Shown here: one piece after another, positions 54,875-64,000 of the stretch
Layout: each line of letters starts with the position of its first letter
How positions within the stretch are numbered: position 1 is the first letter of the stretch
NCBI GenBank assembly: GCA_026770025.1
Contig: JAMXDE010000071.1
Location: 1-64,000, forward strand
DNA: 64,000 bases
Direction: 5' to 3'
Source of the DNA: Craspedostauros australis
Taxonomy: Eukaryota; Bacillariophyta; Bacillariophyceae; Mastogloiales; Achnanthaceae
Position numbers and translations under genes: made by a program
The notes under the pieces: generated by a model
Told to the model about the DNA's origin: nothing
The model's input: the letters and a program-made list of their open reading frames with translations, nothing else
The model's database searches: none

Positions 54875-56326
54875 TCAAACCTTCACCCTCTTCACACGAA
54901 GCTTGGCATTGGCGTACTTCATCGTCAGGAAGTAATCCAACTTGCCTTCCGCCACCAATTCGAACTCGTACTTCGACAAGACGCTGGGCAAGACCGAGTC
55001 GAGTTCAGCAATCGCCAACGATTGGCCAGGGCACTTGCGATTGCCCACAGCGAATGGAATAACACTCTGCACCATTTCCTTTGTCGGATTCTCCCATCGA
55101 CCAGGTTTGAATTGAGTAGCATCTTCGAACACCATCTCGTCTCTGTGGGCCGTGATCTGTGGAAGGAAGACGGTGGCACCTTTCGGGATCTTGACCTTGC
55201 GGTTGGAAGGCTCATCAACCAAGATGAAGTCGCGGTTGGCGAGACGAGCGGAGATCACTGCACCAACAGGGACAATGCGTTGAGATTCGGTGATCACGCG
55301 CTTGAGATGATCCTTGGATTGTGCTGGATCATTCTGCAACAACGATTGTTGCAGTTCTCTCATCTCCTTGGGATGTTTGGCTAGCAACACGAGGGTGTTG
55401 GCAAGAGAGTATCCTGTCGTATCAAAACCGGCAATGAGCAAGAGAAGCAGCTCCGCAACCTTCTCTCTCTCGGACATACTGTACGGGTTTGATTCAACCA
55501 CCTTAATCAACGTGTTCTGCTCCGATTTGTTGGGATTCTCGCGATAGGCCATCAAGATCTTCTTCGCAAAGTCCTGCATAGCAGAGCAGGATTTGCGCGC
55601 CACCCAGACCTCTGGGATCATGAAGCCGAATACTTGTCGCAAAGGATTGACGGATTGACTGATGGCGAACTCACGTGCAGCCACCTCGAAATTGGATGTG
55701 AACAGATCGAAGTCTTCGGGAGTCGATTCGTATTCGAAGGCTGCCTCCATGATGGATTTGAATGCGACCTTCAGCAATTCGACGGAAGGATCGAATGTCA
55801 TGTCGGTGTCTGCCAGCTTCTCGAGGAAATCAGTTTCCCATTGCTTGGTGTACTTTGTGCAAATGGAATTCATCCGACTGACTTCGCGAGAGGAAAACGA
55901 ATGCGCAACTGCCTTCTTCATTTTCTTGAAACGCAGGTCGAGTTTTGGACGTGTCGCCATTTGTTTGTGTCCAACCATACCATCGAAGCCTGCGTATATG
56001 GCCATCGGCTTGTCAGTCGTCTTGTCGAGCAGAACTTCACGTTGATCCTTCGCGGAGCAGAGGACGTACGTGCCACCAGGGAGGGGGATGTTGTGCTGGA
56101 AGATGGACGATCCCAAAGATTCTCGAAGCTGGAGATTCCACCATGGCAATTCGGATGACGTTAGCATGTTGATAGACTCCATGATCCCAACAGGACTCTT
56201 CACGGGAGCATCCTTGGCGGGTGGTCTACTCAAGGCGACGACCAACCATCCGATGGCAAGCGCGAGCGGGAGAAGAAGCACCGATGCGATGTTGTCTCGC
56301 AATTCCGTCGCAATGTCGAAGTCCAT
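54875..56326 (-). CDS. Microsomal-type cytochrome P450
   Basis: From ATG 56326 the product has 483 residues with no intron. It begins with a hydrophobic anchor (IASVLLLPLALAIGWLVVAL) close to the N-terminus, as in ER-bound P450s. Diagnostic motifs are the I-helix oxygen-binding AGFDTTGYS, the K-helix E-x-x-R in ITESQRI, the PERF-like FKPGRW and the heme-ligand loop PFAVGNRKCPGQ with its cysteine. It should be a heme mono-oxygenase taking electrons from P450 reductase; the substrate and CYP family cannot be told. The frame is open up to 56605, but those codons are Thr-rich and, at the very start, derive from a transposon end (see the MITE entry), so the downstream ATG is preferred. The next in-frame ATG upstream is 56341. 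Confidence 0.93.
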   Translation of the reverse strand: MDFDIATELRDNIASVLLLPLALAIGWLVVALSRPPAKDAPVKSPVGIMESINMLTSSELPWWNLQLRESLGSSIFQHNIPLPGGTYVLCSAKDQREVLLDKTTDKPMAIYAGFDGMVGHKQMATRPKLDLRFKKMKKAVAHSFSSREVSRMNSICTKYTKQWETDFLEKLADTDMTFDPSVELLKVAFKSIMEAAFEYESTPEDFDLFTSNFEVAAREFAISQSVNPLRQVFGFMIPEVWVARKSCSAMQDFAKKILMAYRENPNKSEQNTLIKVVESNPYSMSEREKVAELLLLLIAGFDTTGYSLANTLVLLAKHPKEMRELQQSLLQNDPAQSKDHLKRVITESQRIVPVGAVISARLANRDFILVDEPSNRKVKIPKGATVFLPQITAHRDEMVFEDATQFKPGRWENPTKEMVQSVIPFAVGNRKCPGQSLAIAELDSVLPSVLSKYEFELVAEGKLDYFLTMKYANAKLRVKRVKV

Positions 56327-56594
56327 CGTGGTCGTAGTCATTGTTATCGTGGTCGTTATTATCGTGGTCGTAGTCGTGGTCGAGATTGTTGTCGAGATTG
56401 TGGGGATGATCTTGTTCTTGTTTTTTCGGTTGTTCGATTTATGAGATGGTGTGGAGAATGTGAATGATTTATGAGATGTTTGGGCGGAAGAGAGGTGGCT
56501 GGAGGAAGCGGCGCATTGTTGCAGCCAGCAGATCACGAAAGTCGGGATAACGCGAGACATGATGACTCTTTTCTCCTCTCTCGCTGGTCCCCAG

Positions 56595-58344
56595 GATCTT
56601 CGCATTCTGTGTCACAGTTCCCATTGACTCTCGAGTACTGAAACTGTACAGGACTGTTTCGTGATAGAATCCTGCTTGGATTAATTCGAGCGATTTGGAA
56701 TATGTACCAGTGATATGGTATTATAGTTCGAGAGGTTCGCTTCGACTCCTTCTGAGGAACATCACATTTTGGTGACGTCTGTCAGCAATCGGATATTCTG
56801 GGACACGTTGTTGCCGCACCTCCCAAAGATGTCTGGGATCGAGTGTTGTGAAATGCTAGGTTACCGCACGTCCCACTGTATCGTTGTGAGCATACAAATG
56901 TGAGATGCATGACGAGGCGAAGGTCGTCCTGAGACAGATGGTGAATGACAAGTGTGGATTGCATGGTGATGACCACGAGGGGAATGCAGTCATCCAATAC
57001 ACAGTTGCATGTCGCAAGGGGCGGAGATGATGTGTTCGTGACCAACTGTTGTTACAACAGCGTTCCTGCCGGTCTCTACCCAGCTTTGAGCCGAAGGACA
57101 GTTCCAGACGATGATGCCGTGTGATCATATGTTTGGCTGATCAGATAGTTGCAATTGATTTTATGGTGTTGTTTGCTCTCTCTCTCTCTGTCTCTCTCTT
57201 TTGTTGTTGCTTGTTGCTGCTGTGTGTTGGCAAGTTCCGTGATTGGAAGCCTACAATCGTGGAAGATGGTATTGGTTGATAGTCGTTCGTTTGCTATTTC
57301 ATTACATTGGCACTCCGATCCTCTCGGTGTACGCCGTTCTCTTGCCCGATTCTCTCGGCGCTTCAATCTGTTTCGTAGATTCGGTCTCCGACTATGAGTC
57401 GGTATGCGAGATCCTCTCTCGCTCCTCTCTGTATTCTCTCTCTCTCTCAACATCGTGTACTTGAGCCACATGATACTCCGTGTTCGATGCGTACTCCGCA
57501 TTTGACACTCTGTTTGTTCATTACTGGTTCCTACTCCATGAGTACTTACCATCTGAACTTCACCTTCTGTATCCATGATCTTCATGGGTCATCTGATCTT
57601 CGCCTCCTGCTCTGACTTGGAGACAGATGTCGACGTGGTGACACGATGACATCCTGTCAACGTCAGTAGGTGTCCTTCTGCTCTCCAGATGTCACATTCC
57701 ATCGATGATGTGATGGTCTGTCAGATGATATCGCCATCTGGGGTTTAGTTGGGAGGTACCTCAAGCTTCCCTCGATACCATACATTTCCATTGGTGGATG
57801 GACGGACGATATTCCTGATTCTCTCAGAAATCGTTGATTGCAAATTTCCTCCAGAAATTCTGCTCGTTTTTGTGTGTTCCATTTCCACTGTAATTCTGAC
57901 GAATCACAGCATACTATCGGCACGAATGTAGTTATACCGTCCAAGTGCGTATTAGAGAATAACGGGTGAACGATGCACATATACACGTACATCTCGACAT
58001 ATACTCACATGTACATCTTGACAGTGGTGAACATAGAAGAATACAACTAACAGCAAACGTACCCTCAAGTATGGCAGGGAGGACACCTGTCATGCAGCAA
58101 CAACAAAAACCCGGAGGGAGGTGATGTGTCAACATGGATGCCACCAATTTGTGGTGTGTTTTGGGAGGAGTCAAGACGAACACGTCTAAATTAGATACCT
58201 CAGTCGTGGCGCAGACTCAAAATCGCTCGACCTAATCCAAGCAGGATTCTGTCACGAATCAGTCCTGTGCAGTTTCTCTACTCGAGAGTCAATGTGAACT
58301 GTGACATGAGATAGGGGTCGAGCGAGCTGAATGCGAAAATTCTC
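56595..58344. mobile_element. MITE-like Harbinger relative with long inverted ends, containing a solo LTR
   Basis: The left end (56595-56790) reversed aligns with the right end (58150-58344) over about 200 bp, and both align with the right end of the complete Harbinger element (63600-63788). Shared landmarks are TTCGCATT at the tip, ATTGACTC, ACAGGACTG, ATCCTGCTTGGATTA and GACTCCT. No transposase is encoded. The centre holds a solo LTR of family C (57225-58023); without it the element would be about 950 bp. Only the tips resemble the 16-bp Harbinger terminus, so exact ends and target duplication are uncertain. Confidence 0.7.
57225..58023 (-). repeat. Solo LTR of element C family
   Basis: Reversed relative to element C: on the minus strand it runs from TGTCAAGATGTACATGTGAG to TTGCCAACA. 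It is complete at both tips and shows the uninterrupted site GGTAAGTACTCATGG into which E inserted in element C. No gag or pol follows on either side. The flanks (CTGTG before, GTGGT after) do not give an exact 5-bp duplication. Confidence 0.85.
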
Positions 58345-59200
58345 AAATAGAGGCCTATTGCATTTCACATTCACACCCCTGTGTTCATTTCACATGTGGC
58401 ACTCACGTTCGGGTTTCACATTGGTACTCGTGAATCGTTCGTGACCTACACGGAAAGACAACCAACATGACTGGATCGACTTTTCTTCTGTAGAATAGAG
58501 TTCGAGTTTAGACTGTTCTGATCTTTATGATTCGTTGCATGTTATCGCATCACTTGTTGAGACCAAAGGATGGTGGGGTCGATGGTGGGTGTGTTCTGAG
58601 TTGCACGCAACGCACATCCCTCTTTCTCCTTGGAGCTTCCTGGTGTGAGAGTTTCGTTGCCATCTCTTCTGTCTCAACTTTGCCAGTAACAGAGGTTCCG
58701 TAACAGATGCGCAAGCACTTCGTTCCTGCTAATCCAAGGCTTGTTCAAGGCTATGTTGCCAATATCGATGGCAGAGACCCCTTGATCACCGTATTATAGA
58801 GATGGATCAGCAGTTTGTTGTCCAATAGAAGCTCTTCACGCAGTCTACACAGAACTATTGCGATTGCACGTTGGGTTGGTTGGAGACCACCAACGACTTC
58901 CGATATGGCAGTTAGGATCTCCAACGGATGCAAAATGTGCGTAGGTCGAAGTCCCTGGTCGTATCTGACGATACTTATCCTCAGAGCATCAGGAACACAC
59001 CGCGTATGTTGTATAGGATGAAATAGGATATGAGCAAAGGTTCCTCAGCTGGATCATGAAGGGGCCTCTTCTACGTGCATGCAGATATCATATATGAAGC
59101 TTACAGGCATATTCGACGTCGTAATCACTCTCTATCGCTCCATGCACCCCTCATTCGGAATGTTAGTTTCATCATCGCTAGCATCTCAGGAAAACTGTCA
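58345..59200. other. Unassigned region with one protein-like minus frame
   Basis: A minus-strand frame from about 59045 down to 58747 reads as a plausible exon of about 95 codons (TFAHILFHPIQHTRCVPDAL, then LRPTHILHPLEILTAISEVV and LCRLREELLLDNKLLIHLYN), ending in a stop. No family is recognised. It is on the same strand as, and downstream of, the gene fragment split by the Harbinger element and may be another exon of that gene, but I could not find splice sites that join them cleanly. The rest shows nothing. Confidence 0.35.
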
Positions 59201-59450
59201 TCAGCACGACAAGGACGACTCAACATTGCTGCAAATGAAGAGAAATGATTGGCCATTGGTTTCGTTCCAACACGTGGAAGGTTGGCTTGCCGGGACTGCG
59301 ATGTGAAACTCAAATGTGTTTTTGGCTCCTAAAACGCAATCGAGTTTCACTTTCCGAGGGGGAAGTTCGCATGTTGCCTCTCCAAAAATATCATTATCAG
59401 GGTATTTTGTACCGTGGGACTCCCAATGCGGGATGCGATAGGGCTCTAAT
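59201..59450 (-). pseudogene. Unknown gene fragment, downstream part, cut by Harbinger
   Basis: The minus strand encodes about 83 codons starting LEPYRIPHWESHGTKYPDND, then ELPPRKVKLDCVLGAKNTFE and ending at a stop at 59201. It continues in frame the coding stretch on the far side of the Harbinger element if the element and one AAT copy are removed. No known domain is recognised. A downstream intron could start before the stop. Confidence 0.45.
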
Positions 59451-59466
59451 AGAGGGGTTTCGCATT
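59451..59466 (+). repeat. Harbinger left terminal inverted repeat
   Basis: AGAGGGGTTTCGCATT, a perfect inverted match to the right terminus. Confidence 0.93.
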
Positions 59467-59550
59467 CCACTCACCCAGTCACGACCAGTCCCACGAGGGA
59501 GTCATAACCTGATAGAGACATATTCCCGGGGGGCGGCGAGAAATCACCCC

Positions 59551-59613
59551 CTCGCTGAGTGGAAATGATTTCCACTTCTGCAGCAGAAATGGAAATCGTT
59601 TCCACTCAGCGAG
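59551..59613. repeat. 63-nt near-perfect hairpin in Harbinger left end
   Basis: Two 24-nt arms, 59551-59574 and 59590-59613, pair with one mismatch around a 15-nt centre that itself contains TTCTGCAGCAGAA. Each arm carries GAGTGGAAA and ATTTCCA or its complement; GAGTGGAAAT recurs at the right end of the element (about 63757). Confidence 0.92.
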
Positions 59614-59975
59614 TCCTGGCAAAAGTGTCACTTCCACATGGATAATAGACTTTGGCCAATCATGTTGTGTTATTTCGTTCTAGTTTAGTCCTTCTTGTCC
59701 TCCACATCCGTCTACGTTGGCCGCCATCGTAGACTTTTGCGTTCGTTTTGGAACAACAAAGAGAAAAAACATCATCCATCACATCGCCATCACATCACCG
59801 TCGCTCGATTCTCTCATCTCGATTCTCTCATTCCAAGACAATCATCCGTCACAACCCACCTCATGACTACACCTCGATGCTCCACATCGACCAACACCTT
59901 GCACGAGTTCTTGAGATCACCACAGACCACCACACGTGTCGCTTCTGACGCGTAGTCTTCTTCCTGCTATTCGTC

Positions 59976-61388
59976 ATGGACGGCTCTCCTCCTCCCACGC
60001 ATCCATCCATTGCTCTGTCGGAGACCAACAGCGACAGCGAGGTCACGACGAGTGGAAGGACTGGCGCACCGGCGACCTTCGTCTTCCCACCATCAGTGTT
60101 GGGCAAGGATGAGAAACTCCCACCTGGTTTTGAACGCTGCACTTACAAGTTCACGGTGGCGCAACCTCCAGCCAACGTTGGTGCTGCCTTCAACGCGCGC
60201 AATGGCGCCGACGTCAACGCGATGGCCGACTCTGGGAAGCCTCGCGCTTCACCATCAGCCACCCATCAGCCTCCGGCGGAACCATCACCACCAAGCAAAA
60301 GCAACAGCAGCAGCAGCAGCACCACCAACATCAAGAAGCGGGCGTACCGGCGCAAGAAGGCGCCTGTACCTCCTTCCATATCATCTGCGGTGGCGGCAGC
60401 CAGTGATGGCAACATGCCGACCTCTTCCAATCATCCCGCTCCCATCACCCGCAAATCCAGACCAAAATTCTTCCCTCCCATGTTCTACAATCTGAAGGGG
60501 AAGGTGGACCACTTCCCATGGCTGGTGACCCCCCAGCCATGCGACCGAATCCTCATCGATGTCATCACAAGGAGTCTGAAAAAGCCTTGGATACCGCCAA
60601 TTGGAGTGGTATGGAGTGCGATCCGCAATGCGGTGCACGTCGAGAATTCATCGGTCTTTCCCACTGTCCCGCAACAAAAAGGGCTGAAGGGGAGATTCGA
60701 GAATCTCATGCGCTTCACAGCTCTGTACAACCACACCCATCCTCGCAGGAGTGGCATGGCTGAGTCTGTGAAGTTGTGGCTGGATGACCTCACTGCCCTC
60801 CAGCAGGAGCGCCAGGAGTATATTGACGATGCCATTGCATCCTCCACAAGAATTGCTGGGCGCAAGAGGATCACCGCAATGCAGCAGCATCGCATGCTAG
60901 GACTGCGCCCTCCTAAAATGCAAACACAAGCTGGAGCAGCAGCAACGGCGCGGCAACATAATGTGGCGGCGCGTGGAGCAGAGGGAACGGTGCGGCGACA
61001 GAATGTGGCGGCGCGTGGAGCAGAGGGAACGGCGCGGCGACAGAATGTGGCGGCGCGTGAAGCAGCGGGAACGGCGCGGCGACAGAATGTGGCGGCAAGC
61101 AACGGCGACGACGCGACCTCGAGTTTGTCTTCTGTGGAGGTGGTGGCTTCTCCGAAGCGAGCACGAAACGCTCAGGAGCAGATCCAGTGCACAGTCGGTC
61201 TCCTGGAGAAGCTGGACGAGACTCAGCGTCAGTTTCAAGCGTGGCTCGCTACGGCCACGCCTCCGAATCGTGCGGAACACAGAGAGGATTCTCCGATTGC
61301 GGCATCGCTCGCCGCTTCTCCGATTGCTCCAACTGTGGGGGCAGCGGCTTCCAACGATGGCAACACCACCACCACCAACACCACCAAC

Positions 61389-61435
<47 letters not shown>

Positions 61436-61625
61436 CCTCCTCCAGCTCGTGTTGAATCAGCACCAAATGATGCTCAACATGAACCGCCATCTGGAGGAGG
61501 ATAGAAAGCGGACGCAGCAAGAGACCTCGGAGTTGCGCGAGTGCCAAATGAAGCTCTCGTCTGACGTCAGGTCTCTCGTCCTCGCCCTATCTGGAGCTCA
61601 ACGCACCACCACCACCACCAACAGC

Positions 61626-61700
<75 letters not shown>

Positions 61701-61763
61701 AACGACGACAACGACGAAGAGAACAGCAGCAGCCGCAATGACGACGATGGTGCGGGAATATGA
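59976..61763 (+). CDS. Harbinger-associated MYB/SANT-like DNA-binding protein
   Basis: From ATG 59976 the frame encodes 595 residues. A basic, Ser-rich N-terminus leads to a conserved-looking block (about residues 165-290) with KKPWIPPIGVVWSAIRNAVH, KGLKGRFENLMRFTALYNHT and MAESVKLWLDDLTALQQERQ. This has the Trp and Arg/Phe spacing of the MYB/SANT-like proteins that partner Harbinger transposases. Next come four 14-residue repeats (RRQNVAARGAEGTA type, about 60948-61100), then a coiled-coil-like segment between two Asn runs. It probably binds the element ends and brings the transposase into the nucleus. The domain call rests on pattern and context. Confidence 0.75.
60948..61100 (+). repeat. 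Tandem 42-bp repeats in the MYB-like gene
   Basis: Nearly four copies of a 42-bp unit encode RRQNVAARGAEGTA with small changes. The unit is a multiple of three, so copy number can vary without breaking the frame. Confidence 0.92.
61402..61436 (+). repeat. AAC run, poly-Asn
   Basis: In-frame AAC repeat encoding about 11 Asn; the first of two such runs in the MYB-like protein. Confidence 0.95.
61624..61701 (+). repeat. Long AAC run, poly-Asn
   Basis: About 26 in-frame AAC codons near the C-terminus of the MYB-like protein, followed by acidic residues. Slippage is expected here. Confidence 0.95.
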
Positions 61764-62193
61764 TACTCACCCATCCTTTCCTCTTTGCATTTTCACATTT
61801 CATGCCTTCTTTCCCGCAACCCCTCACATTTCGCAACACATCAACCAGCCCATTCGCCGTGACATTCGTCGATCCAATTCGACGATCCATCCTTCAATGC
61901 GGGCATCCATCCATTCATTCCATCTATTCATTCCTCTCTCTGCGCAAGAGACACTCCACCATGGCATACCAATCAACGCCAAGTAGAGAAGCCGACGCGC
62001 TGAATCCCTTGTGCGCACAGCCGCATGCTTCCTTCCGCGCCCACATGCATTCCATAAAGAAAGCATTCCCAGCATTCGCCGATCGTACGCAGCACAGCAC
62101 ACACAACACAAGCACTCACGCGCCACGAGTGTGACAGAATAAGTAGTCCAATACGTATTACATGTACCTCATTATTTCTAACTGTTTGTATGA
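61764..62193. other. Harbinger central spacer between convergent genes
   Basis: It has CATT/CATCC-rich simple sequence (about 61850-61940) and no coding frame of note. It must hold the 3' ends of both transposon genes. Confidence 0.5.
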
Positions 62194-63408
62194 TCATGGG
62201 ATCAGGTCGATGTATTCTTCGAATGTCAGCTTGTGCGATTGGTACCGTGCAGACTGCTGATTGCCATTCATGGTGCAATGAATGTTGGCAAGGAACGCAG
62301 CAACAAAATGAATGAGTGTGAGAGGATTCTGCAGTGTTTTGTTGGCGTTGCGAACGCTCACCAAGGGAAAATTTTTCGTGATCTCCTTGAATGCCCACTC
62401 AACACAGATGCGACCCGACGCCATGTCCTTGTTGCACTGCGCCTCGGAGGACCCTGGAACAGTGTCCTTGTATGCAGCGAATATGTATGGTGTAGTAGGA
62501 TACGCTGGATCGCCGTAGAGACGATATGGAGGATTGTTCTCATCCAATGGCATGAGAGCCTCCAGTCGCTGTTCGATTTGGCTTTGCTCGAACATGTACC
62601 CGTCACCACGAGCACCCGCAATTGGCCCAAAGTAGTGAATGAGCAACCCATCTGGCGCAACGATGGCTTGATAGTGCAGCCCATGGCCACGTTTATAGCC
62701 AGAGTAGAGGTCCTCTTGATTCTCCTTGGGACGACAGGTTTCCCAAAACGTGCCGTCGACATAAGCGAACACATCGTCCACCAAGCCGTGGGTGAGATGG
62801 TGATTGTTCTCCGCATAGTCAGGGAATCGAGTATGAAACAAACTGATGTCACTCAGGTAGGGCATGCCAATGGCATAGAAGTAGGAGTAGAAAGTGGAGG
62901 CAATACTGGAAATGCGGACGCTGTCCATGCTGAATTTCTGTTCCATGTCACACAGCCGTCCGCGATGTGCCAGGCGGAACAGCATGACGAGCAATCCCAT
63001 TTCGTATGATACCGTGTATCGATTCTTCACCTGAATGCATGCAGGATCTGCGTCACCTGACACTGCCTGGAATTTGGGCCAGAGACGGTCAGCCAGACGT
63101 TGGAGATCACGCACACGAAAACGAAAGTGACGAACACTTTCGCGGTCGTCCAGTTCTGCGATGGCAATGTTCCTGTTGGTGAACATGGGAGGAGGTCCCA
63201 ATGGAGTGAGGTAGAGTTGCTGCATCTGTAGCACATGACGGCCCAATGCGACGATGTTGCTATAGTGCTGAACCAAAATCACGACGCCTGCATAATCCAG
63301 ACGCTGGAAGTCGATGTCTGCTAGTTGAGCGATGGCAGCCTCAAATCGAGCGATGGCTTCTTGCAATGCCTGCCGCTCGGGAACAGTATTCCAGTTACGT
63401 CTGGCCAT
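62194..63408 (-). CDS. PIF/Harbinger DDE transposase
   Basis: From ATG 63408 (MARRNWNTV) the product has 404 residues; the frame is open up to an ATG at 63516, but the extra 36 residues are hydrophobic and look untranslated. The catalytic triad of the DDE-4 nuclease fold is visible: Asp in FAYVDGTFWETCRP, Asp in YGDPAYPTTPYI and Glu in CVEWAFKEITKNF. The region before it (VKNRYTVSYEMGLLVMLFRL; FSMDSVRISSIASTFYSYFY) matches the helix-turn-helix part of HARBI1-like proteins. All key residues are present, so it could be active on the 16-bp termini with the MYB-like partner. Confidence 0.92.
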   Translation of the reverse strand: MARRNWNTVPERQALQEAIARFEAAIAQLADIDFQRLDYAGVVILVQHYSNIVALGRHVLQMQQLYLTPLGPPPMFTNRNIAIAELDDRESVRHFRFRVRDLQRLADRLWPKFQAVSGDADPACIQVKNRYTVSYEMGLLVMLFRLAHRGRLCDMEQKFSMDSVRISSIASTFYSYFYAIGMPYLSDISLFHTRFPDYAENNHHLTHGLVDDVFAYVDGTFWETCRPKENQEDLYSGYKRGHGLHYQAIVAPDGLLIHYFGPIAGARGDGYMFEQSQIEQRLEALMPLDENNPPYRLYGDPAYPTTPYIFAAYKDTVPGSSEAQCNKDMASGRICVEWAFKEITKNFPLVSVRNANKTLQNPLTLIHFVAAFLANIHCTMNGNQQSARYQSHKLTFEEYIDLIP

Positions 63409-63772
63409 GACAACGATAGTAAGCAGTGGTCGAACGTGTAGAGGAGCTATGTGTGCGAAGGTGCGATGAACACAGAAGGATTGAAGGAGCAACGAGTATA
63501 GCATGAAGCGAAGCATGGAGGGAACGCATCATGCAACATCAAACAGGAACCGATGATGTGTTGTGACACTCATGGCCAAAATGTGACGCTCTTCGGGAGA
63601 CGTGAAAGCGAACATGTCTAAATTAGATACCCTAGAGATGGCGCGAACGGTTATTGACTCCACGTAATCCAAGCAGTATTCTGTCACGCACCAGTCCTGT
63701 GCAGTTTCCGTCACTCGGGAGTCAATGTCGGTGTGACACGTAGTCTGGGGGCCTGTGAGTGGAAATCCAAAC

Positions 63773-63788
63773 AATGCGAAACCCCTCT
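63773..63788 (-). repeat. Harbinger right terminal inverted repeat
   Basis: Inverted copy of AGAGGGGTTTCGCATT. The adjoining ~190 bp (from 63600) are shared with the MITE at 56595-58344. Confidence 0.93.
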
Positions 63789-63963
63789 AATGGCAACATG
63801 CAACGACCATTTCGAACCAGTTGTGTGTCACAGTCAATGATCTCTCGCATTCGTTGTGCTTCGACAGATGTCCACGCGCGTCGGTCTTCTTCAATGGTTT
63901 TACTCGTAGCAGTCGAAGATTCTCGTTTTCGGCGATGTCACACAACAGAACTCTGTTGTGATC
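63789..63963 (-). pseudogene. Unknown gene fragment, upstream part, cut by Harbinger
   Basis: The minus strand encodes about 57 codons ending at the insertion point (TIEEDRRAWTSVEAQRMREI, then IIDCDTQLVRNGRCMLP). A stop lies upstream in frame near 63970 and there is no ATG before the coding-looking part, so an acceptor site of a larger gene running beyond the window is likely. Joined to 59450-59201 in phase, the frame is about 140 codons. No family is recognised. Confidence 0.45.
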
Positions 63964-64000
63964 GGAACGTGTTTGCTTCCTCCCTCGTTCCTTCTTTCTT

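Larger units (their letters stand above)
59451..63788. mobile_element. PIF/Harbinger DNA transposon, complete
   Basis: It has 16-bp inverted termini AGAGGGGTTTCGCATT (59451-59466) and its complement (63773-63788), flanked by the 3-bp duplication AAT (59448-59450 and 63789-63791). Just inside each end is CCACTCAC or its complement. The 4338-bp body encodes a MYB/SANT-like protein (plus) and a DDE transposase (minus), convergent, which is the two-gene layout of this superfamily. All ends and both genes appear complete, so it may be autonomous. Confidence 0.92.

Noticed and set aside
56327..56605. Longer N-terminus of the P450
   Set aside because: The extra codons are a Thr/Ile-rich simple-sequence stretch and begin in a transposon end; the membrane anchor directly after ATG 56326 fits normal P450s.
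60948..61100. Regular repeats that might suggest a CRISPR-like array
   Set aside because: The units are head-to-tail without spacers and encode an in-frame peptide repeat in a transposon gene.

Overview
The window is eukaryotic nuclear DNA, most likely from a photosynthetic stramenopile and probably a diatom. The evidence is a membrane cyclase fused to a class I phosphodiesterase in the layout known from diatoms, long Copia polyproteins of the diatom type, a signal peptide followed by an A|F motif as in diatom plastid import, and spliceosomal introns with GTAAG donors. No family search could be run, so the organism call is inference.

The left 40 kb is a stack of Copia-type LTR retrotransposons. 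Element A (minus, 4358-23724, target duplication AACAG) is decayed. Element B (plus, 10013-21959, duplication GTTGT) inserted into the gag-pol of A. Element C (plus, 23836-39410) is old. It carries a 688-bp solo LTR (E, duplication GTACT) inside its 5' LTR, and a young, apparently intact element D (minus, 29751-36943, duplication CAGAC) inside its pol. A and C have CCHC zinc knuckles in Gag and begin their internal region with a palindrome of the form CGTTTnnAAACG. B and D show no zinc knuckle and share a 15-nt primer-binding site that matches the anticodon arm of tRNA-Asn(GUU).

The middle (39.8-56.3 kb) holds four host genes: a bifunctional receptor nucleotide cyclase/phosphodiesterase (minus, two exons), a single-domain globin (minus, three exons, one of only 36 nt), a GmrSD-like protein (DUF262 plus DUF1524) with a possible plastid-targeting start and a large acidic insertion (plus), and a microsomal cytochrome P450 (minus). 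Several kilobases between them hold no gene that can be defended.

The right end (56.6-64 kb) is DNA-transposon territory. A MITE-like element just upstream of the P450 contains a solo LTR of family C. A complete PIF/Harbinger element (59451-63788, 16-bp inverted repeats, duplication AAT) encodes a MYB/SANT-like protein and a DDE transposase facing each other. The two flanks of the Harbinger element read as one continuous minus-strand frame once the element is removed, so it seems to have landed in a coding exon of an unrecognised gene.
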